Shown one piece after another: positions 18,221 through 28,089 of a stretch of 64,000 bases of DNA. The DNA is from Bacillota bacterium (lineage in GTDB: Bacteria; Bacillota; Clostridia; Clostridiales; Clostridiaceae): positions 43,929 through 107,928 of the forward strand of contig JAEXLD010000060.1 of the NCBI GenBank assembly GCA_023445445.1, written 5' to 3'. The notes beneath the pieces were generated by a model. That model did no database searches and was not told the DNA's origin. It was given only the letters and a program-made list of their open reading frames with translations. Positions within the stretch are counted from its first letter, which is position 1. Each line of letters begins with the position of its first letter. The position numbers and the translations under genes are program-made.

Positions 18221-18334
18221 CAAAAAAATACTATTATTTAAGTGAAAAGGAAAAATATAATGCTAATGATACTTGGAATTAACCAAGAAACACTAGTAGT
18301 ATATTTTTTCTTTGTTTTTATAGTATTTTTTTGC
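18220..18334 (+). repeat. 15-bp perfect inverted repeat enclosing 85 nt
   Basis: GCAAAAAAATACTAT at 18220-18234 and its exact complement ATAGTATTTTTTTGC at 18320-18334 flank an 85-nt stretch that contains a smaller hairpin (ACTTGG / CCAAG). The 3' arm includes a T-run, so the structure may be a long terminator for the sensor operon, or a boundary element between it and the ABC importer it is expected to control. Confidence 0.5.
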
Positions 18335-18471
18335 TAATTTAATGGTAAAAAAATACAAATAAGAAAGCAAATATATAAAGATAGAAAGCAAATAATTCCA
18401 TTGGATTAAACGTATACATATAATATGATTTATATGTAATCAAATTAATAAATGAAAAGGGGAGTTAAAAA

Positions 18472-19578
18472 ATGAGAATTAAAAAATTAATTGCTTTAAC
18501 TTTAACTGCAGCTTTGATGACTGTTGCCATTGGATGTGGCAATAAAGCAGAAACAGATAATAATTCTGGCGGAGGAAATGACGCTAAATCTAACCTAATA
18601 GGCGTAGCAATGCCTACACAATCACTTCAAAGATGGAATCAAGATGGATCTAACATGAAATCTGAACTTGAAGGAAAAGGCTATAAAGTAGATTTACAAT
18701 ATGCCAACAATGATGTTAATACTCAAGTTCAACAAATAGAAAATATGATAACTAAAGGATGTAACGTATTAGTAATAGCATCTATTGATGGATCAGCATT
18801 AACAGATGTTTTAAGTAAAGCAGCAGATAATAATATTAAAGTAATAGCATATGATAGATTAATTATGCAATCTAAAAATGTAGACTACTATGCAACATTT
18901 GATAATTTTAAAGTTGGTGTTAACCAAGGAAAATATATAGAAGAAAAATTAGACTTAAAGAATGGTAAAGGACCTTTTAATATTGAATTATTTGCAGGAG
19001 CACCTGATGATAATAATGCAACATTCTTCTTTGAAGGAGCAATGAGCATATTAAAGCCATATATAGATAATGGTAAATTAGTAGTTCCAAGTGGACAAAG
19101 CAAATTTACTGAAGTTGCAACTCAAAGCTGGGATTCAGCAAAAGCACAAGCAAGAATGGATAACATAATTACTGCAAACTATGCTAGTGATAAAAAGTTA
19201 GATGCTATTTTATCATCAAATGATAGTGTTGCTATAGGTATTGTTGCTTCTCTTCAAAATGCTGGTTATGGTTCAGCAGAAAAACCTTATCCAATATTAA
19301 CTGGACAAGACTGTGATAAACCAAATGTATTAGCTATGATAAACAAACAACAATCTATGTCAGTATTTAAAGACACAAGAACCCTTGCTAAAAAAGTTGT
19401 TGAAATGGTAAACGCTTTAGTTGATGGAAAAGAAGCAGAAGTAAATGATACTAAGACTTATGACAATGGTGCAAAAGTAGTTCCATCATACCTTTGTGAT
19501 CCTGTAAATGTTACTGTAGACAATTATAAAGAAGCTTTGATTGATAGTGGATACTACAAAGAAGCTGACTTAAAATAA
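18472..19578 (+). CDS. Sugar ABC transporter substrate-binding lipoprotein (ChvE/XylF type)
   Basis: A 368-residue lipoprotein with the lipobox AIGC and a short Ser/Gly/Asn linker. The mature domain is a type I periplasmic-binding fold with GVAMPTQSLQRWNQDG and the AYDRLI pocket segment typical of ChvE/XylF proteins that bind monosaccharides such as xylose, arabinose, glucose or galactose. It is followed by a double-domain ATPase and a permease. Control by the YesN regulator upstream is inferred from gene order. Confidence 0.9.
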   Translation: MRIKKLIALTLTAALMTVAIGCGNKAETDNNSGGGNDAKSNLIGVAMPTQSLQRWNQDGSNMKSELEGKGYKVDLQYANNDVNTQVQQIENMITKGCNVLVIASIDGSALTDVLSKAADNNIKVIAYDRLIMQSKNVDYYATFDNFKVGVNQGKYIEEKLDLKNGKGPFNIELFAGAPDDNNATFFFEGAMSILKPYIDNGKLVVPSGQSKFTEVATQSWDSAKAQARMDNIITANYASDKKLDAILSSNDSVAIGIVASLQNAGYGSAEKPYPILTGQDCDKPNVLAMINKQQSMSVFKDTRTLAKKVVEMVNALVDGKEAEVNDTKTYDNGAKVVPSYLCDPVNVTVDNYKEALIDSGYYKEADLK

Positions 19579-19682
19579 AAATAAGCATTTAAGATAAATA
19601 TATTAGCTATAGCTGAATGTAATATAGATTTCAGCTATAGCATATATTCATAGAAGAATAAAGCTAGGGGGGAGGAAAATAG

Positions 19683-21218
19683 ATGGAAAAAGTCATTTTA
19701 GAAATGAAAAATATAACAAAAACTTTTCCAGGGGTTAAAGCTTTAGATGATGTAAATCTTAAAGTAACAGAAGGCGAAATACACGCACTAATTGGAGAAA
19801 ATGGCGCAGGGAAGTCAACTCTTATGAATGTACTTAGTGGAATATACAATTATGGAACATATACTGGGGATATAATTTTTAATGGTGAGTTATGTAAATT
19901 TAATAACATAAAGGATAGCGAAAAAAAGGGGATAGTTATAATCCATCAAGAGTTAGCGTTAATACCTGAATTATCTATATCAGAAAATATATTTCTTGGA
20001 AATGAAAGAGCAAAGGGATTAATGATAAATTGGAGAGAAACAGATGTAGAAGCTGCTAAAATGTTAGAAAGAGTTAAATTAGACCAAAATGTTCACACAA
20101 AAATAAAGAATCTTGGTGTTGGTAAACAACAATTAGTTGAAGTAGCTAAAGCTTTAGCAAAGGATGTTAAGCTATTAATTTTAGATGAACCTACAGCAGC
20201 ACTAAATGATAAGGATTCAGAAAGTTTACTTCAACTTTTATTGGAATTAAAGAAAGATGGAATTACCTGTATTTTAATTTCTCATAAGTTAAACGAACTT
20301 TTAAGAGTAGCAGATAATATAACAATTCTTAGAGATGGATCCACAATACAATCAATGAAAAATGATGGAAGTATTAATGAAGATGATATTATTAAATGTA
20401 TGGTTGGAAGAGAACTTACTAATAGATATCCAAGTCATGAACCCAATATAGGTGAGGTTATTTTTGAAGTTAAGAATTGGAATGTTTATGACCCTATTAT
20501 AGATGGCAGAAAGATTATTAAAGATGTAAATTTAAATATAAGAAAAGGTGAGATAGTTGGCCTCTCAGGCTTAATGGGAGCTGGAAGAACGGAATTTGCT
20601 ATGAGTATTTTTGGAAGGGCTTATGGCAGAAATATAAGTGGAACTATCATTAAAGATGAAAAAGAAATTAAGTTTAATAATATAAGAGAAGCAATAGATT
20701 CAGGGCTAGCTTATGTAACTGAAGATCGTAAAACAGCAGGCCTTAATTTAATTGATAGTATTAAAAATAATATATCAATAGCAAAAATTAAAAAGCTTAG
20801 TAAGATGCAATTTATTAATGATAACGAAGAAATAGGAGTAACTGAAGACTTTAGGAAAAAACTTAATATTAAATCTCCTTCAATAATACAAAAGGCTGGA
20901 AATTTATCTGGTGGTAATCAACAAAAAGTTGTTTTAAGTAAATGGATATTTACTGATCCAGATATTTTAATCTTAGATGAACCAACTAGAGGAATAGATG
21001 TAGGAGCAAAGTATGAAATATATAAGATAATAAATGACTTAGCTGACTCTGGAAAATCTATTTTAGTAATTTCATCAGAACTTCCTGAAATATTAGGTAT
21101 ATGTGATAGGGTATATGTAATGAATGCGGGAAGAATTGTTGGTGAATTACCAGCTAGTGAAGCATCACAAGAAATTATAATGAAATGCATAATGGATAGT
21201 AATAAGGAGGTAGTTTAA
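19683..21218 (+). CDS. Sugar ABC transporter ATPase, two ABC domains (GguA/MmsA/XylG type)
   Basis: A 511-residue fused ATPase. The first half has Walker A GENGAGKST and Walker B LLILDEPTAAL with a signature altered to LGVGKQQLVEVAKAL. The second half has a degenerate Walker A (GLMGAGRTE), signature LSGGNQQKVVLSKW and Walker B ILILDEPTRGIDVG. This asymmetry is normal for the monosaccharide (CUT2) family. It is directly followed by the permease gene with no gap. The start has a strong GGGGGGAGG-like site. Confidence 0.94.
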   Translation: MEKVILEMKNITKTFPGVKALDDVNLKVTEGEIHALIGENGAGKSTLMNVLSGIYNYGTYTGDIIFNGELCKFNNIKDSEKKGIVIIHQELALIPELSISENIFLGNERAKGLMINWRETDVEAAKMLERVKLDQNVHTKIKNLGVGKQQLVEVAKALAKDVKLLILDEPTAALNDKDSESLLQLLLELKKDGITCILISHKLNELLRVADNITILRDGSTIQSMKNDGSINEDDIIKCMVGRELTNRYPSHEPNIGEVIFEVKNWNVYDPIIDGRKIIKDVNLNIRKGEIVGLSGLMGAGRTEFAMSIFGRAYGRNISGTIIKDEKEIKFNNIREAIDSGLAYVTEDRKTAGLNLIDSIKNNISIAKIKKLSKMQFINDNEEIGVTEDFRKKLNIKSPSIIQKAGNLSGGNQQKVVLSKWIFTDPDILILDEPTRGIDVGAKYEIYKIINDLADSGKSILVISSELPEILGICDRVYVMNAGRIVGELPASEASQEIIMKCIMDSNKEVV

Positions 21219-22433
21219 ATGCAACTAGGTAAAAATGTAGAATTAAAATCTAAGCCAACTTTAGGGGAATCATTAAAAAATGTATTTAAGGACAATGTAA
21301 GACAATATGCAATGCTTATCGCATTAGTTGTTATTATAATTTTATTTCAAATTTTAACGAAAGGCATACTTTTAGTGCCTATGAATGTAACTAACTTGAT
21401 CCTTCAAAACAGTTATGTTTTTATTTTATCTATTGGTATGACATTGTGTATAGTATCTAGTGGGAATATAGACCTGTCAGTTGGTTCTGTAGTTGCTTTT
21501 ATAGGTGCTCTTGCAGGAATATTAATTATTAATAAGGGGATGGGTGTTTTCCCAGCAGTATTAATTTGTATAGCAGTAGGAGTATTAATAGGTATCTGGC
21601 AAGGATTCTGGATAGCATATGTTAGAATACCAGCCTTTATAGTAACTCTTGCAGGTATGTTATTGTTTAGAGGATTAACAGTAAAACTACTTCAAGGATT
21701 AACGTTAAGTCCATTCCCAAAATCATTTCAAGCTATAAGTGGAGGATTTTTCCCAGATTTATTTGGAGGCAGTAATGTAAATATTACAACTTTTGTTGTA
21801 GGTGTATTACTATCATTAGTATATGTATATATAGAATTTAAAAATAGAGCTGAAAGGCAAAAGTATAACTTTGAACTTATTCCAATGCCATTATGTATAG
21901 CAAAAATTATTTTAATAGTATCAGCAACTATGTTAGTAACTTATTGGCTTGCTATATATAAAGGAATTCCAATAATGTTTGCAATTATAGGTGTTTTAGT
22001 CTTTATTTATACAATGATTACTTCTAAAACAATACCTGGAAGATATCTTTATGCAATGGGTGGAAATGAAAAGTCAGCAAAGCTTTCAGGAATAAACACT
22101 AATAAGGTTTTATTCTTAGTATATGTTAATATGGCTGTTCTTTCTGCAATAGCAGCTATAAGTTTTACATCAAGGTTAAATGCTGCATCACCTCAATCAG
22201 GTATAAACTTTGAATTAGATGCAATAGCTGCATGTTATATTGGAGGAGCATCAGCTTATGGTGGTGTAGGTACAGTTATTGGTGCTATAGTTGGAGCTTT
22301 AGTAATGGGTGTTTTAAATAATGGTATGTCAATATTAGGTGTAGGTAGTGATATGCAAATGGCTATAAAGGGTTTAGTTCTTTTATTAGCAGTAGCATTT
22401 GACGTATTTAGTAAAAGAAAAGCAACAGTTTAA
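21219..22433 (+). CDS. Sugar ABC transporter permease (GguB/XylH type)
   Basis: A 404-residue permease of the CUT2 monosaccharide family with ten or so membrane segments. Characteristic blocks are SSGNIDLSVGSVVAF near the N-terminal third, GRYLYAMGGNEKSAKLSGIN (the ATPase-coupling loop) and YIGGASAYGGVGTVIGAIVGAL near the end. Its start codon follows the ATPase stop with no gap, and it ends the importer operon. The length fits XylH/GguB rather than the shorter RbsC. Confidence 0.93.
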   Translation: MQLGKNVELKSKPTLGESLKNVFKDNVRQYAMLIALVVIIILFQILTKGILLVPMNVTNLILQNSYVFILSIGMTLCIVSSGNIDLSVGSVVAFIGALAGILIINKGMGVFPAVLICIAVGVLIGIWQGFWIAYVRIPAFIVTLAGMLLFRGLTVKLLQGLTLSPFPKSFQAISGGFFPDLFGGSNVNITTFVVGVLLSLVYVYIEFKNRAERQKYNFELIPMPLCIAKIILIVSATMLVTYWLAIYKGIPIMFAIIGVLVFIYTMITSKTIPGRYLYAMGGNEKSAKLSGINTNKVLFLVYVNMAVLSAIAAISFTSRLNAASPQSGINFELDAIAACYIGGASAYGGVGTVIGAIVGALVMGVLNNGMSILGVGSDMQMAIKGLVLLLAVAFDVFSKRKATV

Positions 22434-22587
22434 TTAAATGTAAAATTAAGAGTGTAAAATGTAGAATTAAGGTATAAACTCCTTGAGGAGTTTATAATAA
22501 AGAGATATTGAGGCTGTTTTAACAGCCTCAAATTAAGAATTAAGAATTTATGAATAAGGAACTGAAGGAATTTTACATTTTTAATTA
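22429..22587 (+). repeat. MITE-like intergenic element with terminal inverted repeats and hairpins
   Basis: The ends TTAATTAAATGTAAAATT (22429-22446) and AATTTTACATTTTTAATTA (22569-22587) are near-perfect inverted repeats. Inside are two strong palindromes: TAAACTCCTTGAGGAGTTTA at 22475-22494 and TGAGGCTGTT / AACAGCCTCA at 22509-22530. The first is shared, with one inner change, with the element at 36500. No coding frame is evident. The 5' end overlaps the permease stop codon. Confidence 0.6.
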
Positions 22588-22612
22588 GAGGTTGTTTTTA
22601 CAACTTCTTTTT
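22587..22612 (+). terminator. Terminator following the sugar permease region
   Basis: The hairpin AGAGGTTG / CAACTTCT with a T-rich tail may terminate the importer operon. It lies immediately outside the MITE-like element. The remaining 370 nt up to eno hold the eno promoter and an A/T-rich leader. Confidence 0.55.
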
Positions 22613-22787
22613 AATTGGGAAATATTAAAAAAATACTTTGAAGGCATATATTATAAATAGTAATATAAATAAGTAAGAATATAATTAAGATTAAATACTA
22701 TATGGAATATAAATTAAGAAATATCAGTTTTTAAATAAACAAAAGAAAAATAATTAATTTGTTAAATGATTACATGCTAAATTGATG

Positions 22788-22815
22788 TTGAAAATTATGG
22801 GCAAAGTGGTATAAT
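22788..22815 (+). promoter_or_regulatory. Probable eno promoter with long leader
   Basis: TTGAAA (22788-22793) and TATAAT (22810-22815) with 16-nt spacing lie about 170 nt before the enolase start. A second TATAAT (near 22918) closer to the gene suggests another promoter. The leader contains no riboswitch class I can recognise. Confidence 0.5.
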
Positions 22816-22983
22816 AATATAGAAAATATGATAACGATTATTGTTTGCCAAAAGGTGTTATTTGTTTTAATATTTTCTAATAATATAGTAACTTTATGAA
22901 TAATTATGTCAGTTTATGATATAATAATAAAGGTAATATATAGAGAATATAATAAATAACATTAAAATAAAGGAGGATACGTA

Positions 22984-24279
22984 ATGAAAAATTATTGCGA
23001 AATAGTTGACGTTGTAGCTAGACAAATTCTAGACTCAAGATGTTTCCCAACTGTAGAAGTTGAAGTTTATTTAGAAGATGGTACTGTAGGAAGAGCTGCT
23101 GTTCCATCAGGTGCATCAACAGGAATGTATGAAGCAGTTGAATTAAGAGATGGAGATAAGAGTAAATACCTAGGAAAAGGTGTTTTAAAGGCTGTTCAAA
23201 ACGTAAATGACACAATAGCTGAAGAATTAATAGGATGTAACGTATATGATCAACCATATATAGATAAGTTACTTATAGAATTAGATGGTACTCCAAACAA
23301 AGCTAAGCTTGGTGCTAATGCTATATTAGGTGTTTCTTTAGCAGTAGCTAATGCAGCAGCTAAGTCATTAGATTTACCATTATACCAATATGTAGGTGGA
23401 GTAAATGCAAAAGTTTTACCAGTACCTATGATGAACATAATCAATGGTGGATCACATGCTGATAACTCAGTAGATTTACAAGAATTCATGGTTATGCCAG
23501 TTGGAGCTAAGACTTTTAGTGACGCTTTACAAATGTGTGCTGAAGTTTACCATACACTAAAGAAAACTTTACATGATAAAGGATACTCAACTGCTATAGG
23601 TGATGAAGGTGGATTTGCTCCAAACCTTAAGTCAAACGAAGAAGCTATCGAAGTTATCATAGAAGCTATAACTGCAGCTGGATACAAAGCTGGAGAAGAT
23701 ATGTTCATAGCTATAGATGCTGCTTCATCAGAATACTACAAAGATGGAAAGTATGTATTAGAACATGAAGGAAAGACTTTAACTGCAGCTGAAATGGTTG
23801 ACTTCTTAGAAGCTTGGGTTGACAAATACCCAATTATATCAATCGAAGATGGAATGGCTGAAGAAGACTGGGAAGGTTGGAAGCTATTAACTGAAAGATT
23901 AGGTAAGAAGGTTCAATTAGTTGGTGATGATTTATTCGTTACAAACACTGAAAGATTAGAAAGAGGTATTGATTTAGGAGTTGGTAACTCAATCTTAATT
24001 AAGTTAAACCAAATCGGTACTTTAACTGAAACTTTAAATGCTATAGAAATGGCTAACAGAGCTGGATACACAGCAGTTATTTCTCATAGATCAGGTGAAA
24101 CAGAAGATACAACTATAGCTGATTTAGTTGTAGCTGTTAATGCTGGTCAAATTAAGACTGGTGCTCCTGCAAGATCTGAAAGAGTTGCTAAGTACAACCA
24201 ATTAATAAGAATTGAAGAAGAATTAGACGATGTAGCTGAATACAGAGGAAGAAAAGCATTCTTCAACATAAAGAAGTAA
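22984..24279 (+). CDS. eno: Enolase
   Basis: A 431-residue cytoplasmic enolase, 2-phosphoglycerate to phosphoenolpyruvate. Full family signature: PSGASTGMYEAVELRD, the metal and catalytic residues in GDEGGFAPNL, ISIEDGMAEEDWEGW, LVGDDLFVTN and SHRSGETEDTTIADL. The codon usage is more biased than that of its neighbours, as expected for a highly expressed glycolytic gene. It has a strong AAAGGAGG site and its own terminator. Confidence 0.98.
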   Translation: MKNYCEIVDVVARQILDSRCFPTVEVEVYLEDGTVGRAAVPSGASTGMYEAVELRDGDKSKYLGKGVLKAVQNVNDTIAEELIGCNVYDQPYIDKLLIELDGTPNKAKLGANAILGVSLAVANAAAKSLDLPLYQYVGGVNAKVLPVPMMNIINGGSHADNSVDLQEFMVMPVGAKTFSDALQMCAEVYHTLKKTLHDKGYSTAIGDEGGFAPNLKSNEEAIEVIIEAITAAGYKAGEDMFIAIDAASSEYYKDGKYVLEHEGKTLTAAEMVDFLEAWVDKYPIISIEDGMAEEDWEGWKLLTERLGKKVQLVGDDLFVTNTERLERGIDLGVGNSILIKLNQIGTLTETLNAIEMANRAGYTAVISHRSGETEDTTIADLVVAVNAGQIKTGAPARSERVAKYNQLIRIEEELDDVAEYRGRKAFFNIKK

Positions 24280-24301
24280 TTTAATTACAATATAATTTAT
24301 A

Positions 24302-24331
24302 AGGGATTGTAAGCGAAAGCCTACAATCCCT
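24302..24331 (+). terminator. Terminator of eno
   Basis: Perfect 10-bp stem AGGGATTGTA / TACAATCCCT with a GCGAAAGC loop and a T-rich tail. Confidence 0.75.
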
Positions 24332-24505
24332 ATTAATTTTATTTAATAATTTATACTTAATTATAAAAATAGATAAGTTTTATAATTAAGCATAAATGTT
24401 TAGATGTAATTTTTTTGAAGATAATTACTTGTGTTATAGTATTTTATATGTTAATATAACCTTATGTAAATACGACCATTTTTATTAAGGTTGGGAGGTA
24501 TAGCA

Positions 24506-24736
24506 ATGAAGAATTTATTGTTAGTATTGGAAGCAGTTTTGGGATTAGTAATTATAGTATCAGTATTATTACAACCAAGTAAAACAGATGCATTAAGTGG
24601 ACTTATTCAAGGAAGTAAAAATGAAACATTCTTTTCTAAGAATAAAGCAAGAACTAAGGAAGCTATGTTGTTAAAATTAACAATTATATCTATGGCTCTT
24701 TTTGCTGTGAATACATTAGCTTTAAACTTAATATAA
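24506..24736 (+). CDS. secG: Preprotein translocase subunit SecG
   Basis: A 76-residue protein with two membrane helices (residues 5-21 and 52-72) and between them the conserved cytoplasmic loop with LLQPSKTDALSGLIQG and TFFSKNKART, which identifies SecG of the SecYEG channel. The ATG at 24506 is preferred because GGGAGG lies 8 nt before it; the upstream in-frame start lies inside that site. Its place between eno and rnr is common in clostridia. Confidence 0.95.
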   Translation: MKNLLLVLEAVLGLVIIVSVLLQPSKTDALSGLIQGSKNETFFSKNKARTKEAMLLKLTIISMALFAVNTLALNLI

Positions 24737-24742
24737 TATTAA

Positions 24743-24770
24743 AAAAGAGCTGCTTTAAGTAGCTCTTTTA
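24743..24770 (+). terminator. Terminator of secG
   Basis: The hairpin AAAAGAGCTGC / GTAGCTCTTTT lies directly before the ribosome binding site of the next gene. Confidence 0.7.
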
Positions 24771-24791
24771 TACTATAAAGGAGTGGTTAAT

Positions 24792-25169
24792 ATGGGAATT
24801 TTTAATGGACTAATGGGTAATGCTTCAGAAATGAATTTAGATGGTATAATAAAGGAGTATAGTAAAATATTAGCGGAAAATGAAAGAATAGAAAAAGCCT
24901 ATAAATTAGTTAGAGACTTATTTATTTTTACTAATAAAAGACTTATACTAGTTGATAAACAAGGGGTAACGGGTAAGAAAACAGAATACCATTCAATACC
25001 TTATAAATCTATCACACATTTTAGTATAGAAACTGCAGGACATTTCGATTTAGAAGCAGAACTTAAGATTTGGATTTCAGGAACTGCACTACCTATTGAA
25101 AAGCAATTCAATAGTAGCCTTAATATTTATGAATTACAACAGGTATTAGCAACCTACTGCTTAAAATAA
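24792..25169 (+). CDS. PH-like domain protein (bPH type)
   Basis: A 125-residue soluble protein that fits the bacterial pleckstrin-homology-like family: GIIKEYSKILAENERIEKAYKLVRDLFIFTNKRLILVDKQG is the family pattern, followed by the IPYKSITHFSIETAG strand. Members are short domains of unclear function. The ATG at 24792 is used because AAAGGAG lies at 24777-24783. It sits between the secG terminator and rnr. Confidence 0.8.
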   Translation: MGIFNGLMGNASEMNLDGIIKEYSKILAENERIEKAYKLVRDLFIFTNKRLILVDKQGVTGKKTEYHSIPYKSITHFSIETAGHFDLEAELKIWISGTALPIEKQFNSSLNIYELQQVLATYCLK

Positions 25170-25274
25170 ACTTTTTTGTTTATAATAAGTAAGATGAGGG
25201 AAATATAGAAGGAGAATAATATAATTTGATTATAATACAAAAATATAAAAATAAAGATAAAGGAAGTGATATAG

Positions 25275-27503
25275 ATGGGAATTAAAGAAACTTTATTAAG
25301 CTTTATGAGAGAAGAAGCATACAGACCAATGGACATTCAAGAATTAGTATCTGTATTTGATATAAATCCCGACGAATATAAATCCTTTAAAAAAGTACTA
25401 AAGACTATGGAAAAAGAAGGACTTATTGTTAGAACTAAAAAGGATAAGTTTGGAGTTCCAGAAAGACTTGGATTAATTTCAGGAAAATTAGAAGTTCATT
25501 CAAAGGGATATGGGTTTTTAATACCAGAAACTGAAGGAGAAAAGGATGTCTTTGTACCAAGTTCTTCTATGAATGGAGCTATGAATGGAGATAAGGTTCT
25601 AGTTCAAATAACAAGAGAAGATATTAATGGCAAAAAGCGTGAAGGTGAAGTAAGGGAAGTATTAAGTAGAGCAAATAATAAGATTATAGGTGTATATGAA
25701 GATAGTAGAAACTTCGGTTTTGTAGTTCCAGAAGATTCTAGATTAAACCAAGATATTTTCATATCTAAAAAGGATAGAAATGGAGCAAATGAAGGTGATT
25801 TAGTAATTTGCGAAATTGTAAAATGGGCAGATAAAAGAAGGAGTCCAGAAGGTGTAGTTAAAGAAGTACTAGGGAAAAAGGGGGATAAGGGTTTAGATAT
25901 CCTTACAATTATAAAGAAATATGGCCTTCCAGAAGAGTTCCCAGATAAGGTTCTAAACTATGCAGAAAATATAGAAGAAGAAATTCCAGAAAAGGAATAT
26001 GCAAGAAGAGTTGACCTTAGAAATTTAAGGATGGTAACTATAGATGGAGAAGATGCTAAGGACTTAGATGATGCTGTATCTATTGAAAGACTTGATAATG
26101 GTAAGTATAGATTAGGAGTGCATATTGCAGACGTATCTCACTATGTAAAAGAAAAAAATCCTTTAGATAGAGAAGCTTTAAAGAGAGCAACTTCTGTTTA
26201 TTTAATAGATAGAGTTATACCAATGCTTCCTAAAAAGTTATCTAATGGAATATGTTCTTTAAATCCTAAGGTTGATAGATTAGCCTTAAGTTGCTTTATG
26301 ATTATAGATAGCAAGGGTAAGGTAATTCAACACGAAATAGAAGAAACAGTTATAAAAACTAGTGAGAGAATGACTTATACTGATGTTACAAAAATTCTTG
26401 AGAATAATGATGAAGAGCTAATAAAGAGATATGACTATTTAGTTGATGACTTTAAGGCTATGGAAGAGCTTTGTAATATTTTACGTGAAAAGAGAATGAG
26501 AAGAGGAGCTATTGATTTTAACTTTGAAGAATCAAAGATAATATTAAATGATTTAGGAAAACCAGTAGATATTAAGCCTTATGATAGAGCTATTGCAAAT
26601 AGAATAATAGAAGAGTTTATGCTAGTTTGTAATGAAACTATTGCAGAACATATGTATTGGACTAATTTACCATTCGTATATAGAATTCACGAAGATCCAG
26701 ATGAAGAAAAGCTAGAAAAATTCAAGGAATTTGTATATAACTTAGGTTATGTAGTTAGATGGGGACAAGAAGCACATCCAAGAGCTCTTCAAGATATACT
26801 TGATAAAGTTAAGGGGAAAAAAGAAGAAACTGTAGTAAGTACATTACTATTACGTTCAATGATGCAAGCTAAATATTCTCCAGAATGTGTAGGTCACTTT
26901 GGTCTTGCAGCTAAGTATTACTGTCATTTTACATCACCAATAAGAAGATATCCAGATTTACAAATCCATAGAATTATTAAAGAACAATTAAATGGAAAAA
27001 TCGATGAAAAGAGAATTGCAAAACTAACTAATATAGTAGAAATTGCATCAAAGCAATCATCTGAAATGGAAAGATTAGCTCAAGAAGCTGAAAGAGAAGT
27101 TGATGATTTAAAGAAAGCAGAATATATGCAAGAAAGAATTGGAGAAGAATTCTCAGCTATTATTTCTTCTGTTACATCCTTTGGATTATTTGCAGAACTT
27201 CCAAATACAATAGAAGGATTAATTCATATTACAGCTTTAGATGATGATTATTATATTTATGATGAAGCTCATTTATGTCTAATTGGAGAAAGAACTAAGA
27301 AGGTTTATAGATTAGGTGAGGAAGTAAAGGTAAGATGTACTAGAGTTGATATAGACAATAGAGAAGTGTATTTCGATTTAATTGAAGAAGAGGTTAAAGA
27401 AGAAATAATTCCAAGTGAAAAGACGATTGAAAAAATAAACGAAGCTAAAGTAAATATAAAAAGTGATTTATTAGAAGAGGATGAAGAAGAAGAATTAGAA
27501 TAA
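25275..27503 (+). CDS. rnr: Ribonuclease R
   Basis: A 742-residue 3'-5' exoribonuclease. It begins with a winged-helix domain (residues 1-70), followed by two cold-shock/OB domains, the RNB catalytic domain with the acidic cluster TIDGEDAKDLDDAVSIE, and a C-terminal S1 domain ending in an acidic tail. RNase R degrades structured RNA and, together with SmpB and tmRNA, clears faulty messages on stalled ribosomes. smpB follows 86 nt later, matching the usual clostridial rnr-smpB order. Confidence 0.97.
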   Translation: MGIKETLLSFMREEAYRPMDIQELVSVFDINPDEYKSFKKVLKTMEKEGLIVRTKKDKFGVPERLGLISGKLEVHSKGYGFLIPETEGEKDVFVPSSSMNGAMNGDKVLVQITREDINGKKREGEVREVLSRANNKIIGVYEDSRNFGFVVPEDSRLNQDIFISKKDRNGANEGDLVICEIVKWADKRRSPEGVVKEVLGKKGDKGLDILTIIKKYGLPEEFPDKVLNYAENIEEEIPEKEYARRVDLRNLRMVTIDGEDAKDLDDAVSIERLDNGKYRLGVHIADVSHYVKEKNPLDREALKRATSVYLIDRVIPMLPKKLSNGICSLNPKVDRLALSCFMIIDSKGKVIQHEIEETVIKTSERMTYTDVTKILENNDEELIKRYDYLVDDFKAMEELCNILREKRMRRGAIDFNFEESKIILNDLGKPVDIKPYDRAIANRIIEEFMLVCNETIAEHMYWTNLPFVYRIHEDPDEEKLEKFKEFVYNLGYVVRWGQEAHPRALQDILDKVKGKKEETVVSTLLLRSMMQAKYSPECVGHFGLAAKYYCHFTSPIRRYPDLQIHRIIKEQLNGKIDEKRIAKLTNIVEIASKQSSEMERLAQEAEREVDDLKKAEYMQERIGEEFSAIISSVTSFGLFAELPNTIEGLIHITALDDDYYIYDEAHLCLIGERTKKVYRLGEEVKVRCTRVDIDNREVYFDLIEEEVKEEIIPSEKTIEKINEAKVNIKSDLLEEDEEEELE

Positions 27504-27589
27504 TTTCTTATCCTATAAACTTTAAATTTTGGTAATTAATTAATAATTTGATATACTTAATAAGTAAAAATAAAATGCGTGGTGAGATT

Positions 27590-28060
27590 ATGGTAAGGAA
27601 GAAGAATAGTAATTCGTTAGCTGAAAATAGAAAAGCTAGACATGATTATTTTGTGGAAGAAACTATGGAAGCTGGAATAGCTTTAGTTGGAACTGAAGTT
27701 AAATCTATAAGAGCAGGTAAATGTAATTTAAAAGATTGTTATGCAGATGTAGTTAACGGTGAAATAATAATAAAGAATATGCATATAAGCCCTTATGAGC
27801 AAGGTAATATATTTAATGTTGATCCTTTAAGAGAAAGAAAGCTTTTACTTCATAAAGAGCAAATTGCTAGATTTAATGGATTAATATCACAACAAGGTTA
27901 TACATTAGTTCCATTATCCTTATACTTAAAAAATGGTAAGGTAAAGGTAGCTCTTGGTTTATGCAGAGGTAAAAAGAACTACGATAAGAGAGATTCAATG
28001 CTAGAAAAAGCTCATAAGAGAGATATAGAGAGACAATTAAAGGAATCTAATAGATACTAA
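27590..28060 (+). CDS. smpB: SsrA-binding protein SmpB
   Basis: A 156-residue tmRNA-binding protein with all hallmarks: NRKARHDYFVEETMEAGIAL, GTEVKSIRAGKCNLKDCYA, HISPYEQGN and the C-terminal GKKNYDKRDSMLEKAHKRDIERQLK tail that enters the decoding centre. The start at ATG 27590 gives the usual length; the frame is open further upstream but has no ribosome binding site there. In related genomes ssrA often follows closely. Here it lies 12.7 kb downstream. Confidence 0.97.
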   Translation: MVRKKNSNSLAENRKARHDYFVEETMEAGIALVGTEVKSIRAGKCNLKDCYADVVNGEIIIKNMHISPYEQGNIFNVDPLRERKLLLHKEQIARFNGLISQQGYTLVPLSLYLKNGKVKVALGLCRGKKNYDKRDSMLEKAHKRDIERQLKESNRY

Positions 28061-28089
28061 ATAGTGTGCTATTTACATTATTAATTTTT

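Noticed and set aside
22900..24279. Minus-strand ORFs opposite eno
   Set aside because: Shadow frames of a highly biased gene; no ribosome binding sites or recognisable domains.
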